Shown here: positions 15,961 through 24,200 of the stretch, one piece after another
Layout of the letters: each line of letters starts with the position of its first letter
How positions within the stretch are numbered: position 1 is the first letter of the stretch
Origin: CAZSDU01 sp964429135
GTDB taxonomy: Bacteria; Bacteroidota; Bacteroidia; Bacteroidales; FEN-979
DNA: 64,000 nt
Reading direction: 5' to 3'
NCBI GenBank assembly: GCA_964429135.1
Contig: CAYSAU010000003.1
Location: 1 to 64,000, forward strand
Notes under the pieces: generated by a model
The model's input: only the letters and a program-made list of their open reading frames with translations
Database searches by the model: none
Told to the model about the DNA's origin: nothing
Made by a program: the position numbers and the translations under genes

Positions 15961-17220
15961 TTACTTAATAATACCCAATCCCATATTGTTTAATTGCTGC
16001 GTCATTCCGATGAAGTTAGACCCAAAGGAGAATGAACCTATGTTACCCTGGGCATTGATGAAACTATTCAGTTGCGCGGAACTCAACGCAGATCCCAGCA
16101 ACTGGGATTGATAGGCGTTCTTCAGATCATAGCTCGAAGCCACCAGGTTCAGACCCTGATTTGAATAATAAGCAACAGCACCCAGATCTTTTGAACCCAG
16201 CACAATGGAGTTTAATTGAGCTGCAGAAAGAGAACCCTTAAGTGAGCTGATATTGCTAAAAATAAAATTCAGGGATGCTTTATCATAAATTATTACACCT
16301 TGCAGTTTGGATCCAAGTTCATTTTTCTTCAGGTTTGATGACTCGAGTTGTTGGGACCGTAATACATTTCCAAGCTGCTGAGCTGAGCCCACAGTTAAAT
16401 TGCTATTGACTAAATTCAGGGATTGAACTGCCTCTTGCATTAAATTTTTACTGAGGCTCTGGGTACTTTTTAGTGACGATCCTATTTGTTCCTGAGCAAT
16501 GCCGATTTTCCCGAGCTGACCTTCCTGTGATGAAAGAGCATAGGAAAGCAGGTTTGAACAAAGCGGTTTATCCTGTAGCATGCCTGACAATTGTATCCCT
16601 TTGATCAGAAGCTGGTCGCGGATAGACTTCAGTTGAGCCAGTTCAATCTTTCGATCTTTGATCGCCCTGTTCGTGATCATGAAATCATCCATATTCCGAA
16701 GGGCTACTTCAAGGATAGAATCTTTTTCATTCAGATCCTTTACATAATTTCCGAAATCGCGGATGTTTTTCTCTACATCAGCCGACTGGTCCGACTGGTC
16801 TTTCAGATAAAAGCCGGTAAGCATGCTGATGGTCCTGGACAATGTGGTATTATTGTTTTTAATGAAATCCGAGTAATCCTGCAGTATCCTGATTTTTTCA
16901 CAGCCATTCTGCTGGCTGCATATCCCATGGTGCTGAAAAGCGGAAACACAGGAGTCAATTTTATTGCTGAGATCGTCGGTAAAGAGTGAGAAATAGATCA
17001 ATCCCTGGATCATACTCCTTAATTGTCCTGTATCAGCCGTGAATTCACTTCTCAGCTGGATGTCCTTTTCGGTCATCTGCGCTTTATGATACTTGTCTGC
17101 TTTCCCGATGGTGCCTGAAGTCAAGCCCTTAAACGCCGGAGGATAGAACACGGAAATGGCGAAGATGATAACCACGATGGCCAGTACGATGGCAATGATG
17201 ATTTTGGTTTGTTTTTTCAT
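15961..17220 (-). CDS. Membrane-anchored protein of unknown function in a sigma-factor operon
   Basis: 419 residues, family not recognised. Residues 7-27 form one membrane segment (IIIAIVLAIVVIIFAISVFY), so most of the protein should lie in the periplasm. The middle (about 60-230) is helical and charged, with a Cys cluster (HHGICSQQNGCEK). The C-terminal half is Ser/Leu/Gln/Asn-rich with loosely repeated units: LSAAQLNSIVLGSKDLGA, then LSSAQLNSFINAQGNIGS, and SAQQLGNVLRSQQLESSNLK. The start is 17 bp after the anti-sigma candidate, so it is probably cotranscribed and could be a target or input of that regulatory system. Confidence 0.75.
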   Translation of the reverse strand: MKKQTKIIIAIVLAIVVIIFAISVFYPPAFKGLTSGTIGKADKYHKAQMTEKDIQLRSEFTADTGQLRSMIQGLIYFSLFTDDLSNKIDSCVSAFQHHGICSQQNGCEKIRILQDYSDFIKNNNTTLSRTISMLTGFYLKDQSDQSADVEKNIRDFGNYVKDLNEKDSILEVALRNMDDFMITNRAIKDRKIELAQLKSIRDQLLIKGIQLSGMLQDKPLCSNLLSYALSSQEGQLGKIGIAQEQIGSSLKSTQSLSKNLMQEAVQSLNLVNSNLTVGSAQQLGNVLRSQQLESSNLKKNELGSKLQGVIIYDKASLNFIFSNISSLKGSLSAAQLNSIVLGSKDLGAVAYYSNQGLNLVASSYDLKNAYQSQLLGSALSSAQLNSFINAQGNIGSFSFGSNFIGMTQQLNNMGLGIIK

Positions 17221-17237
17221 GGCTCGTTGAATTTTAT

Positions 17238-17945
17238 TTATTCCTTATTAACGGCAACTGAATTCTGAAAAATGGGAATATCATTCTGATATAACCTGAA
17301 ATCGATATTATTCTGAAGGTTGTTTTTATTGTAAAGCTGAATGATAAATTTATTATCCCCTACATTATTGATCTGAATGAAATTGGTTGAAGCCATTGAG
17401 GTAGTTTGGTCGTTGACATTAATATTCTGCATATTCAGCACTTCAAAATTGTTGAAATCAAATTGCAGGGTTGCCCTCACCGGATACAAAGAAGATAAGT
17501 CCAGATGGATTTCCACGATTCTGGTGGAATATCTGACGGCACAAATGGCTTTTGTAAGCGGAGTATCATAGATCAGGTTATCGGCCATTTTCATATTATC
17601 GTAGGAGCGTGTGTCATAGAGTGTTCCTTTCATTTCAGTAGTCTTATCTTCAACCCCTGTAAAGGATATTTTCAAAATACTGAAGATCAGAAATCCCACG
17701 AAAACACCAAGGACAAATGCAAAACCCATTTTCCAGCCAGGTTTATGCCAGATTTTCTGTCTGACCAGTAACTCCGGTTTTTTCTTTTCTGTTTGATATT
17801 TTTCCATATTGATCTTACTTAAAATTTCCTGTTTCAGATCCACCCCGATCTGGAAATCCTTTTCCATTTCAAACTGATGCTCGACCTGTTGCCAGTCGCT
17901 GTTCATTTTCTGATTTTCGATGGAAGGCTTATTTTTCATCTTCAA
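17238..17945 (-). CDS. Candidate transmembrane anti-sigma factor
   Basis: 235 residues with a cytoplasmic N-terminal part of about 70 residues, one membrane segment (about 73-93, MGFAFVLGVFVGFLIFSILK) and a periplasmic C-terminal part of about 140 residues rich in beta-strand patterns. The topology and the position (start overlapping the ECF sigma stop by 17 bp) fit an anti-sigma factor that holds the sigma at the membrane. The zinc-binding HxxxCxxC motif of ZAS anti-sigmas is absent, so it is not that subfamily. A PrsW-type protease, which in Bacillus cleaves an anti-sigma, is encoded two genes upstream. The assignment rests on context and topology, not on sequence family. Confidence 0.6.
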   Translation of the reverse strand: MKMKNKPSIENQKMNSDWQQVEHQFEMEKDFQIGVDLKQEILSKINMEKYQTEKKKPELLVRQKIWHKPGWKMGFAFVLGVFVGFLIFSILKISFTGVEDKTTEMKGTLYDTRSYDNMKMADNLIYDTPLTKAICAVRYSTRIVEIHLDLSSLYPVRATLQFDFNNFEVLNMQNINVNDQTTSMASTNFIQINNVGDNKFIIQLYNKNNLQNNIDFRLYQNDIPIFQNSVAVNKE

Positions 17946-18477
17946 AAAAATCTTTTTCTATTAACGCCTCTCTCAGTTGTTCCCTTGCAGTGTAAAGCCT
18001 TGCTTTCACTTTTTTTTCGGATAACTCCAGCACTTCTGAGATTTCCTCGTACGACAGTCCAAAAAAATACTTTAACAGGATAAGCAGTCGAAAATCTGCC
18101 CGGAGTTGCCGCAGGGAAAGCTGAAGTTTTTTACTTTTCTCTGTGCTCAGCCTGCCGTTAGCCTTGTCTTCTGCCGTCATTTCTGCCAGATTTAAAACCT
18201 CAAATCTTCGTTTTGACTTCAGATGATTGATGGCCTGGTTGCATGCTATCCGGTAAATCCAGCTAAAAAAACGGTAGTTGAAATTAAAACTACCCATTTT
18301 TTCAAACGCTTTAATGAAGACATCCTGGGTCAAATCCTTGGCTGTTTCTTCATCGTGCACCATCCTGAACAATATGTTAAAGATCGTTTTCTGATACCTG
18401 TCAATCAGTAATTCGAAGGATGAAATACTTCCGTGAATCACTTCATAAACAAGCTCATTGTCATCCTTTTCAACCAT
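17929..18477 (-). CDS. ECF-family (sigma-70) RNA polymerase sigma factor
   Basis: 182 residues with both ECF regions. Region 2 (about 10-95) includes YQKTIFNILFRMVHDEETAK, DLTQDVFIKAFEKM and FFSWIYRIACNQAINHLKSK. Region 4 (about 120-175) includes LRLLILLKYFFGLSYEEISE-like sequence and the HTH VLELSEKKVKARLYTAREQL. It directs RNA polymerase to its own promoter set, presumably in response to envelope signals. The candidate anti-sigma gene overlaps its 3' end; the PrsW-type protease gene ends 44 bp before its start. Confidence 0.93.
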   Translation of the reverse strand: MVEKDDNELVYEVIHGSISSFELLIDRYQKTIFNILFRMVHDEETAKDLTQDVFIKAFEKMGSFNFNYRFFSWIYRIACNQAINHLKSKRRFEVLNLAEMTAEDKANGRLSTEKSKKLQLSLRQLRADFRLLILLKYFFGLSYEEISEVLELSEKKVKARLYTAREQLREALIEKDFFEDEK

Positions 18478-18521
18478 AAGTACAAGAAAATTTCAAAAAG
18501 TTGGGGAAAGTTATAAAATAT

Positions 18522-19532
18522 TTAGGTCTCCTCCAATAAAGATATTTTCCAGAGATCTTTCCGGTTCATCCTCAGAACCGGGGAAATGGCCAGAAATCCT
18601 GCTTTTCCTATACTTTTTCTGAGGGCTTTCAGCTCCCGGAGTTTATCCTTCACCTCAGGATCAGGGACCATGGAAATATCATTTTCTTTCAGCATCATGA
18701 AGGTTTTTGCCTTGATGGATAATTCGATGTACAAACTAATGAAGCAATACATATCCAGCACCACATCCGCAGAAAAATGTTTTTTTATTGAAACCAGGAA
18801 AGCACCTGATCTGGTCTGGGAAAACTTCCCCTGACGGATCATCCTGAGCAGCTTTATTTCAGCATCAAATTCCATTTCCAGCCAGTTCCTGATGGCTTTT
18901 TCATTGAACTGAAAGATCAGGCTTATACTGATGGGGATCAGGATGACGATCAGAAGGGTCTGGATGAGGGGGGAAACCAGAAACTGGTTATAAATTCCAT
19001 GGATGAGAATAGACAAAAAAGCCCCGCCAATGACAGCCTTCAAGGGATTCGAATGACGATTCAAAGCGCTCATGGTCATGATCCCGAAAATCGCTGTCGT
19101 GCCCCCGTGCATAAGGGCGGTGCCAAAACCACGGGTGATCCAAACCATCAGGTTGTTTTCCGAACCCGCAAAATGAAAAAGATAAAAAGCATTTTCGGCC
19201 AGGGAAAAGCCAGATCCTATGGCAAAGCCGTAAATGGCTCCGTCAATCATAAATCCGATTTTGTTTTTCCGGATCAGCACAATAAGTAACAACAACTTAA
19301 GGATTTCCTCAACAAAAGGGGCGATAAAACCAGAATAGCTTTCAAAAGGGATCCCTGTAACATTGATCAGCCATGTATTGACAAAAAAACAAGCCCCGGC
19401 GCTGAGCAAGCCCCAGGCAAGGCACAGCACAAGAATCATCTGATTGACCAGCTTCAGGCTGTCAAGATACAATAAAAGCAACAGGAATAGAAAAGCCGGG
19501 ATCAGGCTGACGATGATCTTGATCAATGGCAT
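18522..19532 (-). CDS. PrsW-type intramembrane protease (glutamic protease family)
   Basis: 336 residues with about eight membrane segments in the first 220. All family motifs are present: E75-E76-xx-K79 (APFVEEILK), the Glu/Asn pair E113-N114 (GFSLAENAFY), H142 (TALMHGGTTAIFG) and H178 (LSILIHGIYNQ). The C-terminal 120 residues are cytoplasmic and of unknown role. The Bacillus subtilis namesake cleaves the anti-sigma RsiW inside the membrane to free an ECF sigma. Here an ECF sigma and an anti-sigma candidate follow directly. The start overlaps the dipeptidase stop by 10 bp, indicating one transcript. Confidence 0.88.
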   Translation of the reverse strand: MPLIKIIVSLIPAFLFLLLLLYLDSLKLVNQMILVLCLAWGLLSAGACFFVNTWLINVTGIPFESYSGFIAPFVEEILKLLLLIVLIRKNKIGFMIDGAIYGFAIGSGFSLAENAFYLFHFAGSENNLMVWITRGFGTALMHGGTTAIFGIMTMSALNRHSNPLKAVIGGAFLSILIHGIYNQFLVSPLIQTLLIVILIPISISLIFQFNEKAIRNWLEMEFDAEIKLLRMIRQGKFSQTRSGAFLVSIKKHFSADVVLDMYCFISLYIELSIKAKTFMMLKENDISMVPDPEVKDKLRELKALRKSIGKAGFLAISPVLRMNRKDLWKISLLEET

Positions 19533-20800
19533 GCGCAGTCTTTATTAAAAGCAGCGGCATATTTTTCATTGGCTTTCATTACCCTGAGCAGGTTACCTCC
19601 CCATATTTTGCGAATCTGATTTTTAGAATACCCTCGCTTCACCAGTTCCAGGGTAACATTGCCCATCTGGCTGGCATCCATACAATCTTCCAGGCCTCCT
19701 CCCCCATCGAAATCAGTGCCTATCCCCACATGGTTAATCCCGGCCACCCCGACAATATGATCAATGTGGTCAACCATATCCTGAACTGTAGCCAGTTTCT
19801 GAGGATATTTATCTTCCATCTCATTCCATTCACGGTTGGCATTTTTTGCTTCTTCCGGGCTTAGATCGCTATATCCATGATATTTTATTCTAAGGGCTTT
19901 ACGTGCGGAATCACGCCGGGGATCAGGCTCCGATTTTTTCACATATTCGCTGAGGATGCACATCTGAATAACCCCACCGTTTTTGGCAAGGGCTTTGAGC
20001 ATTTCATCATCCAGGTTACGGGGATTGTCGCACAGTGCTCTGGCACAGGAATGTGAAGCGATAACCGGCAGTCTGCTGACCGATAAAACATCATAAAAAG
20101 ATTTATCGGAAGCATGGGAAACATCCACCATGATCCCCAAGCGGTTCATTTCAGCTACCACTTCTTTCCCAAAAGAGCTGATCCCGTTGAAGCATACCGT
20201 ATCATTTGAGGAGTCACAAATATCATTGTTACGGGTATGGCAAAGGGTTATATAGCGGGCTCCCTTCAGAAAATAAGTAGAGATCAGGGAAAGGTCTCTG
20301 CCGATAACGTATCCGTTTTCTATCCCGATAAACACAGCGATCTTTCCTTCTTTTTCCACTTTTTTCCCCTCTCTGGCAGTCAACGCTAAACAGGCGACCT
20401 CAGGGTAACGTTTCAGAACGGCATGAATACTGTCGAATTCCAGCATTGCCCTTGACTTTGCCTTTTCATATCCTTCCGGGGTTCCCGATCCCTGGGAAAC
20501 GAAAACCGAGAAAAATGCGGCATCCAATCCACCTTCTTTCATCCTTACAAAATCAACCCTTGAATGTGTCGTGCGAGGATCATGCCGCTGATTCATATTA
20601 AAACCCTCGTGTAACATCTGGGAGGGCGTATCCGTATGCGAATCCAGGGTCATCACCTCCCGATGAATCCTGGCCGCTTTTCTTTCTAATTTTCCCGGAG
20701 GGTTCCCGGCAAACATATTAATTGAAAAAAAGTAAACAATAGTTAAAAAAATAAAAACTTGTCTCATTCTTTTTCTTTTCATCGAAAATCGGAAATTCAA
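19523..20800 (-). CDS. Membrane-dipeptidase-family (M19) peptidase
   Basis: 425 residues. A signal peptide sits near the N-terminus (MRQVFIFLTIVYFFSINMFA), preceded by a short basic leader; translation could start at 20800, 20782 or 20767. M19 zinc motifs are visible: DSHTDTP, GIENGYVIGRDLSL, then YITLCHTRNNDICDS, MVDVSHASDKSF, PVIASHSCARAL and the late GIGTDFDGGGGLEDCMD. It hydrolyses dipeptides, probably in the periplasm or at the surface. It begins 8 bp after the pdxJ stop and overlaps prsW at its end. Confidence 0.92.
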   Translation of the reverse strand: MNFRFSMKRKRMRQVFIFLTIVYFFSINMFAGNPPGKLERKAARIHREVMTLDSHTDTPSQMLHEGFNMNQRHDPRTTHSRVDFVRMKEGGLDAAFFSVFVSQGSGTPEGYEKAKSRAMLEFDSIHAVLKRYPEVACLALTAREGKKVEKEGKIAVFIGIENGYVIGRDLSLISTYFLKGARYITLCHTRNNDICDSSNDTVCFNGISSFGKEVVAEMNRLGIMVDVSHASDKSFYDVLSVSRLPVIASHSCARALCDNPRNLDDEMLKALAKNGGVIQMCILSEYVKKSEPDPRRDSARKALRIKYHGYSDLSPEEAKNANREWNEMEDKYPQKLATVQDMVDHIDHIVGVAGINHVGIGTDFDGGGGLEDCMDASQMGNVTLELVKRGYSKNQIRKIWGGNLLRVMKANEKYAAAFNKDCACH

Positions 20801-20808
20801 AATCGTAA

Positions 20809-21522
20809 TTATTTCAATTGTCTTAGGTATAATTGTATAGCGTTTTCTATCCCCAGGTACAAGGCATCACAAATGAGTGCATGACCGATTGAAACTTCCA
20901 ACAGATCGGGCACCTTTTGACTAAAAAAATGCAGGTTTTCAAGATTCAGATCATGACCTGCATTCAATCCCAATCCGACTTCTTTAGCCCAGTGTCCGGC
21001 TTTGATAAAAGGGTTCACCGCTTTTTCTCGGTCAGTTGGAAATTCCCGGGCATAGGATTCCGTATAGAGTTCAATCCTGTCTGTCTCCGTTTTTGAAGCA
21101 TGCCGAATCATAGCCTCATCAGGATCAACAAATATCGAAGTCCGAATCCCCCCTCGCCGAAATTCCAGAATGATTTCTTTTAGAAAAGCCTCGTGCTTTA
21201 CAGTATTCCATCCCGCATTGGAAGTCAGGGCATCAGGGGGATCAGGGACAAGGGTAACCTGGGCAGGTCTGACTTTCAATACCAGATCAATAAATGGAGT
21301 GGAGGGGTAGCCTTCTATGTTAAATTCAGTAGAAAGCAGGGGTTTTAACTCAATCACGTCACGGTAACGGATATGTCGTTCATCCGGTCGCGGGTGAACG
21401 GTAATTCCCTGGGAGCCAAACCTCTCGCAATCCAATGCCATACGCGTCAGATCTGGAAGGTTTCCACCGCGGGCATTGCGAAGGGTGGCAATTTTATTGA
21501 TATTCACACTCAGTTTCGTCAT
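20809..21522 (-). CDS. pdxJ: Pyridoxine 5'-phosphate synthase
   Basis: 237 residues from the ATG at 21522 (MTKLSVNINKIATLRNARGG, the usual family opening). PdxJ condenses 1-deoxyxylulose 5-phosphate with 3-amino-2-oxopropyl phosphate in vitamin B6 synthesis in the cytoplasm. Other conserved blocks are QGITVHPRPDERHIR, TLVPDPPDALTSNAGW, IELYTESYA, GLGLNAGHDLNLENL and EVSIGHALICDALYLG. An ATG at 21531 would add three residues and is less typical. Its promoter box lies back-to-back with that of dtd. Confidence 0.96.
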   Translation of the reverse strand: MTKLSVNINKIATLRNARGGNLPDLTRMALDCERFGSQGITVHPRPDERHIRYRDVIELKPLLSTEFNIEGYPSTPFIDLVLKVRPAQVTLVPDPPDALTSNAGWNTVKHEAFLKEIILEFRRGGIRTSIFVDPDEAMIRHASKTETDRIELYTESYAREFPTDREKAVNPFIKAGHWAKEVGLGLNAGHDLNLENLHFFSQKVPDLLEVSIGHALICDALYLGIENAIQLYLRQLK

Positions 21523-21539
21523 CACAGCCATGTTTCATG

Positions 21540-21547
21540 CAAAACTA
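21540..21547 (-). promoter_or_regulatory. -7 promoter box (TAGTTTTG) for pdxJ
   Basis: Exact TAnnTTTG on the minus strand, 17 bp upstream of the preferred ATG. It likely drives pdxJ and the downstream dipeptidase and prsW genes. Confidence 0.55.
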
Positions 21548-21592
21548 CAATAAAAGTCTATGATTCTTTTTACTTTTCTGATAGGTTTTTAA

Positions 21593-21600
21593 TAAGTTTG
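21593..21600 (+). promoter_or_regulatory. -7 promoter box (TAAGTTTG) for dtd and the kinase genes
   Basis: Exact TAnnTTTG, 33 bp upstream of the dtd ATG and divergent from the pdxJ box. Confidence 0.6.
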
Positions 21601-21633
21601 TTTATCTTTATTGTGGTTGTTTGCAATTGTATC

Positions 21634-22086
21634 ATGAGGATATTAATACAAAGGGTTAAACGAGCTTCCGTGGACATTGATCAGAAAACTTTGGCCAGGA
21701 TCAGCCGGGGATTATTGATATTTCTCGGAATTGAAGAATCCGACGGGCAAGCGGATATTGACTGGCTATGCAATAAAATTTGCAAACTCAGAATTTTCAA
21801 TGATCAGGCAGGTGTTATGAATTTATCGGTGATGGATGTTGACGGGGAAATGCTGGTGATCAGCCAGTTTACTTTGCATGCCAGCACCAAGAAAGGCAAC
21901 CGGCCTTCCTATATCCGTGCTGCCAAACCAGAAACTGCCTTTCCTTTGTATGAGGGGTTCATTCAGCGGCTTGAACAGGAAACCGGGAGAAAGATACGGA
22001 CCGGAAAGTTTGGCGCCATGATGAATATTTCGCTAATCAATGATGGGCCGGTGACCCTTATTATGGATTCAAAAAGCAGGGAATAA
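21634..22086 (+). CDS. dtd: D-aminoacyl-tRNA deacylase
   Basis: 150 residues, the usual Dtd length, starting MRILIQRVKRASVDID. It removes D-amino acids from mischarged tRNA. The catalytic signature SQFTLHAST is present (family SQFTL). The cross-subunit motif, usually NxGPVT, reads NDGPVTLIMDS here, and KGNRPSY is conserved. The longer frame upstream has no similarity and overlaps pdxJ, so the ATG at 21634 is chosen. The stop overlaps the next ATG (TAATG), suggesting coupling to the histidine kinase. Confidence 0.96.
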   Translation: MRILIQRVKRASVDIDQKTLARISRGLLIFLGIEESDGQADIDWLCNKICKLRIFNDQAGVMNLSVMDVDGEMLVISQFTLHASTKKGNRPSYIRAAKPETAFPLYEGFIQRLEQETGRKIRTGKFGAMMNISLINDGPVTLIMDSKSRE

Positions 22087-24200
22087 TGAAGATCAGAACG
22101 AAAATATTATACAGTCTGATTGCCATTGCCCTGATCATCGTGATTGCCTATCTTGTCTTTTTGGCCATCAAAGCTAACCGGGATGATTTACTATTTCAAT
22201 CCTATCAGGAGCAACAAGATCATTCCGTCAGCGCTGCCCTTTTGTTTCATGAAAAAAATCTTCTCAACCTGGCAAGGGATTATTCTCTATGGGATGAGAT
22301 GACTGTGTTTCTGAAAACCGGCGACAGTCGGTGGAGCGAAAGCAACCTGAGCAATGTACCCGGGATTCACCACCTTCACGGGTTATGGGTGATCAATACT
22401 CAACTGCAGTTTCTTTTTACCAGCCAGGACGAATTCATCCGTCTTGAAAATCTGGGGCTGACACAACCGGAATTCTATCATTTCCTGACCAAGCATAAAA
22501 CATGTCATTTTTTTGCCCTTCAGGATTCAGTGATTTTCGAATTTGCTGCCGGAACCGTCCATCCCACCAAGGATCTGTCAAAACAAGAAGATCCGGCAGG
22601 ATATCTTCTGCTTTGTCACCAGGTGGACTCCTTGTATATTCAGGAATTGCAAAACCTGACAGGTTGTAAAATCAGTTTGACTTGGGATCGCAATATCCAA
22701 ATCCCTGCCCCCCATGATGATTCCGAAATCATTTCCGGAGTATCATTGTTAACCTGGGACAATCGTTTTATCGGTTGTTTGAAATTCACTCATCACCAAA
22801 CCCTGTTACAATCATACCTTAAAATAACCAGTCTGACAACCACCTCTTATTTATCCCTTTCCCTACTGATACTCGCCATTATGGGCACAGCGCTTTTTTT
22901 CTGGATCAGCAAACCCCTTAAAAAACTAGCAGAAAGCCTTGCCCTGGAGAGTTCCGTTCCCATCAAACCACTTTTGGCTAAAAGAGACGAACTTGGTGAG
23001 ATTGCCACCATGGTTGACAGATTTTTCTCCCAGAAAAAAGAACTGGCAGAGATCATCCATGAAAAAAATGAAGCCCTTTCTTCACTTTCAGAAGCAGAAG
23101 GCAAGAACCGGGCCATATTGGATGCAATTCCTGATTTATTGCTAAAAATAAATCTATTTGGGGTCATTACTGATTTTCATATTGGTCAAAGGGAACATCT
23201 GCCTTTTCCTGAAGATGCCTTAATGGGAAAAAACCTTGAGGAAATTTTTCCGGCAGAGATAAAACCCCTGATCAAGGAGTCGATGAGAGAAATAAACCAG
23301 ACCAGAAAGCCTCAGAAGCTGGCTTTTCAGATGCCCGTTATACAAGACAAAGTCAGGTTTTATGAGGCCGGAATCACCACTACTGCTTTTGGTGATTTTC
23401 TGGTGGTCATTCGAAACATAACGCTCCAAAAGGAAGCGGAGACGGCGCTGCATCACATGCTTGAAAAAGAGGCCGAATTAAATGCCTTGAAGACCCAGTT
23501 CATCACCACGGTTTCACATGAATTTCGTACACCTTTGTCTGCCATTTCAAATAACATTCAACTGCTTCGACTTTATGGTGAGAAATGGACTGAAGAGAAG
23601 AAATCTGAAACCTTCCTTCACATTCAAAAAGCCATTCAGGAATTGATCACCCTGCTCAATGGTCTGTCGGCTATTGCCAAAGATCAAAGCGGGAGATTAA
23701 AGATTAACCCCACGCATTTTAATCTTCCGGATTTCTGCCGGGAATTGGTCAGGGATGTTACAGTGCAGATTGAATCAGGAGAGAGAATACAGATGGATTT
23801 GCAAACCAAGCACAGCGAGGTTTGTATGGATAAGGACCTGCTACGTCATATTTTTATCAATCTGTTGTCGAATGCACTAAAATTCTCCCCATCAGGGGAA
23901 ACCGTTTTATTCAGGGTTTCAGATACAGATGATAACCATCTGCAATTCACTATCGAAGATCAGGGGATTGGTATTCCCAAAGAAGAATCAGAAATGATCT
24001 TTGAACCCTTCTACCGGGGACAGAAAGTGATCAACTTTCCGGGTAGCGGACTGGGGTTATCCATCGTGAAAAGATGTACCGATCTTCACCATGGAAGCCT
24101 GCATATAAATAGCGAGTTGAACCATGGAACCAAGGTAAGTGTTATACTTCCAAACTTGATCATTCAAACTCATGAACATGAAAAAAATACTGATCATTGA
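22086..24200 (+). CDS. Membrane sensor histidine kinase (CHASE4-HAMP-PAS-HisKA-HATPase)
   Basis: 704 residues. TM1 is about 10-30. The extracytoplasmic domain (about 31-255) resembles CHASE4 (LARDYSLWDEMTVFL). TM2 is about 256-277, followed by a HAMP region (WISKPLKKLAESL), a PAS domain (about 340-455), a HisKA with phospho-acceptor His in VSHEFRTPLSAI, and a HATPase with an N box (NLLSNALKFSPSG), G1 (EDQGIGIP) and G2 (GSGLGLSIVKR). It autophosphorylates on binding an unknown signal. The next gene overlaps by 29 bp and encodes a hybrid kinase with receiver domains, so phosphotransfer between the two is plausible. Confidence 0.93.
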   Translation: MKIRTKILYSLIAIALIIVIAYLVFLAIKANRDDLLFQSYQEQQDHSVSAALLFHEKNLLNLARDYSLWDEMTVFLKTGDSRWSESNLSNVPGIHHLHGLWVINTQLQFLFTSQDEFIRLENLGLTQPEFYHFLTKHKTCHFFALQDSVIFEFAAGTVHPTKDLSKQEDPAGYLLLCHQVDSLYIQELQNLTGCKISLTWDRNIQIPAPHDDSEIISGVSLLTWDNRFIGCLKFTHHQTLLQSYLKITSLTTTSYLSLSLLILAIMGTALFFWISKPLKKLAESLALESSVPIKPLLAKRDELGEIATMVDRFFSQKKELAEIIHEKNEALSSLSEAEGKNRAILDAIPDLLLKINLFGVITDFHIGQREHLPFPEDALMGKNLEEIFPAEIKPLIKESMREINQTRKPQKLAFQMPVIQDKVRFYEAGITTTAFGDFLVVIRNITLQKEAETALHHMLEKEAELNALKTQFITTVSHEFRTPLSAISNNIQLLRLYGEKWTEEKKSETFLHIQKAIQELITLLNGLSAIAKDQSGRLKINPTHFNLPDFCRELVRDVTVQIESGERIQMDLQTKHSEVCMDKDLLRHIFINLLSNALKFSPSGETVLFRVSDTDDNHLQFTIEDQGIGIPKEESEMIFEPFYRGQKVINFPGSGLGLSIVKRCTDLHHGSLHINSELNHGTKVSVILPNLIIQTHEHEKNTDH

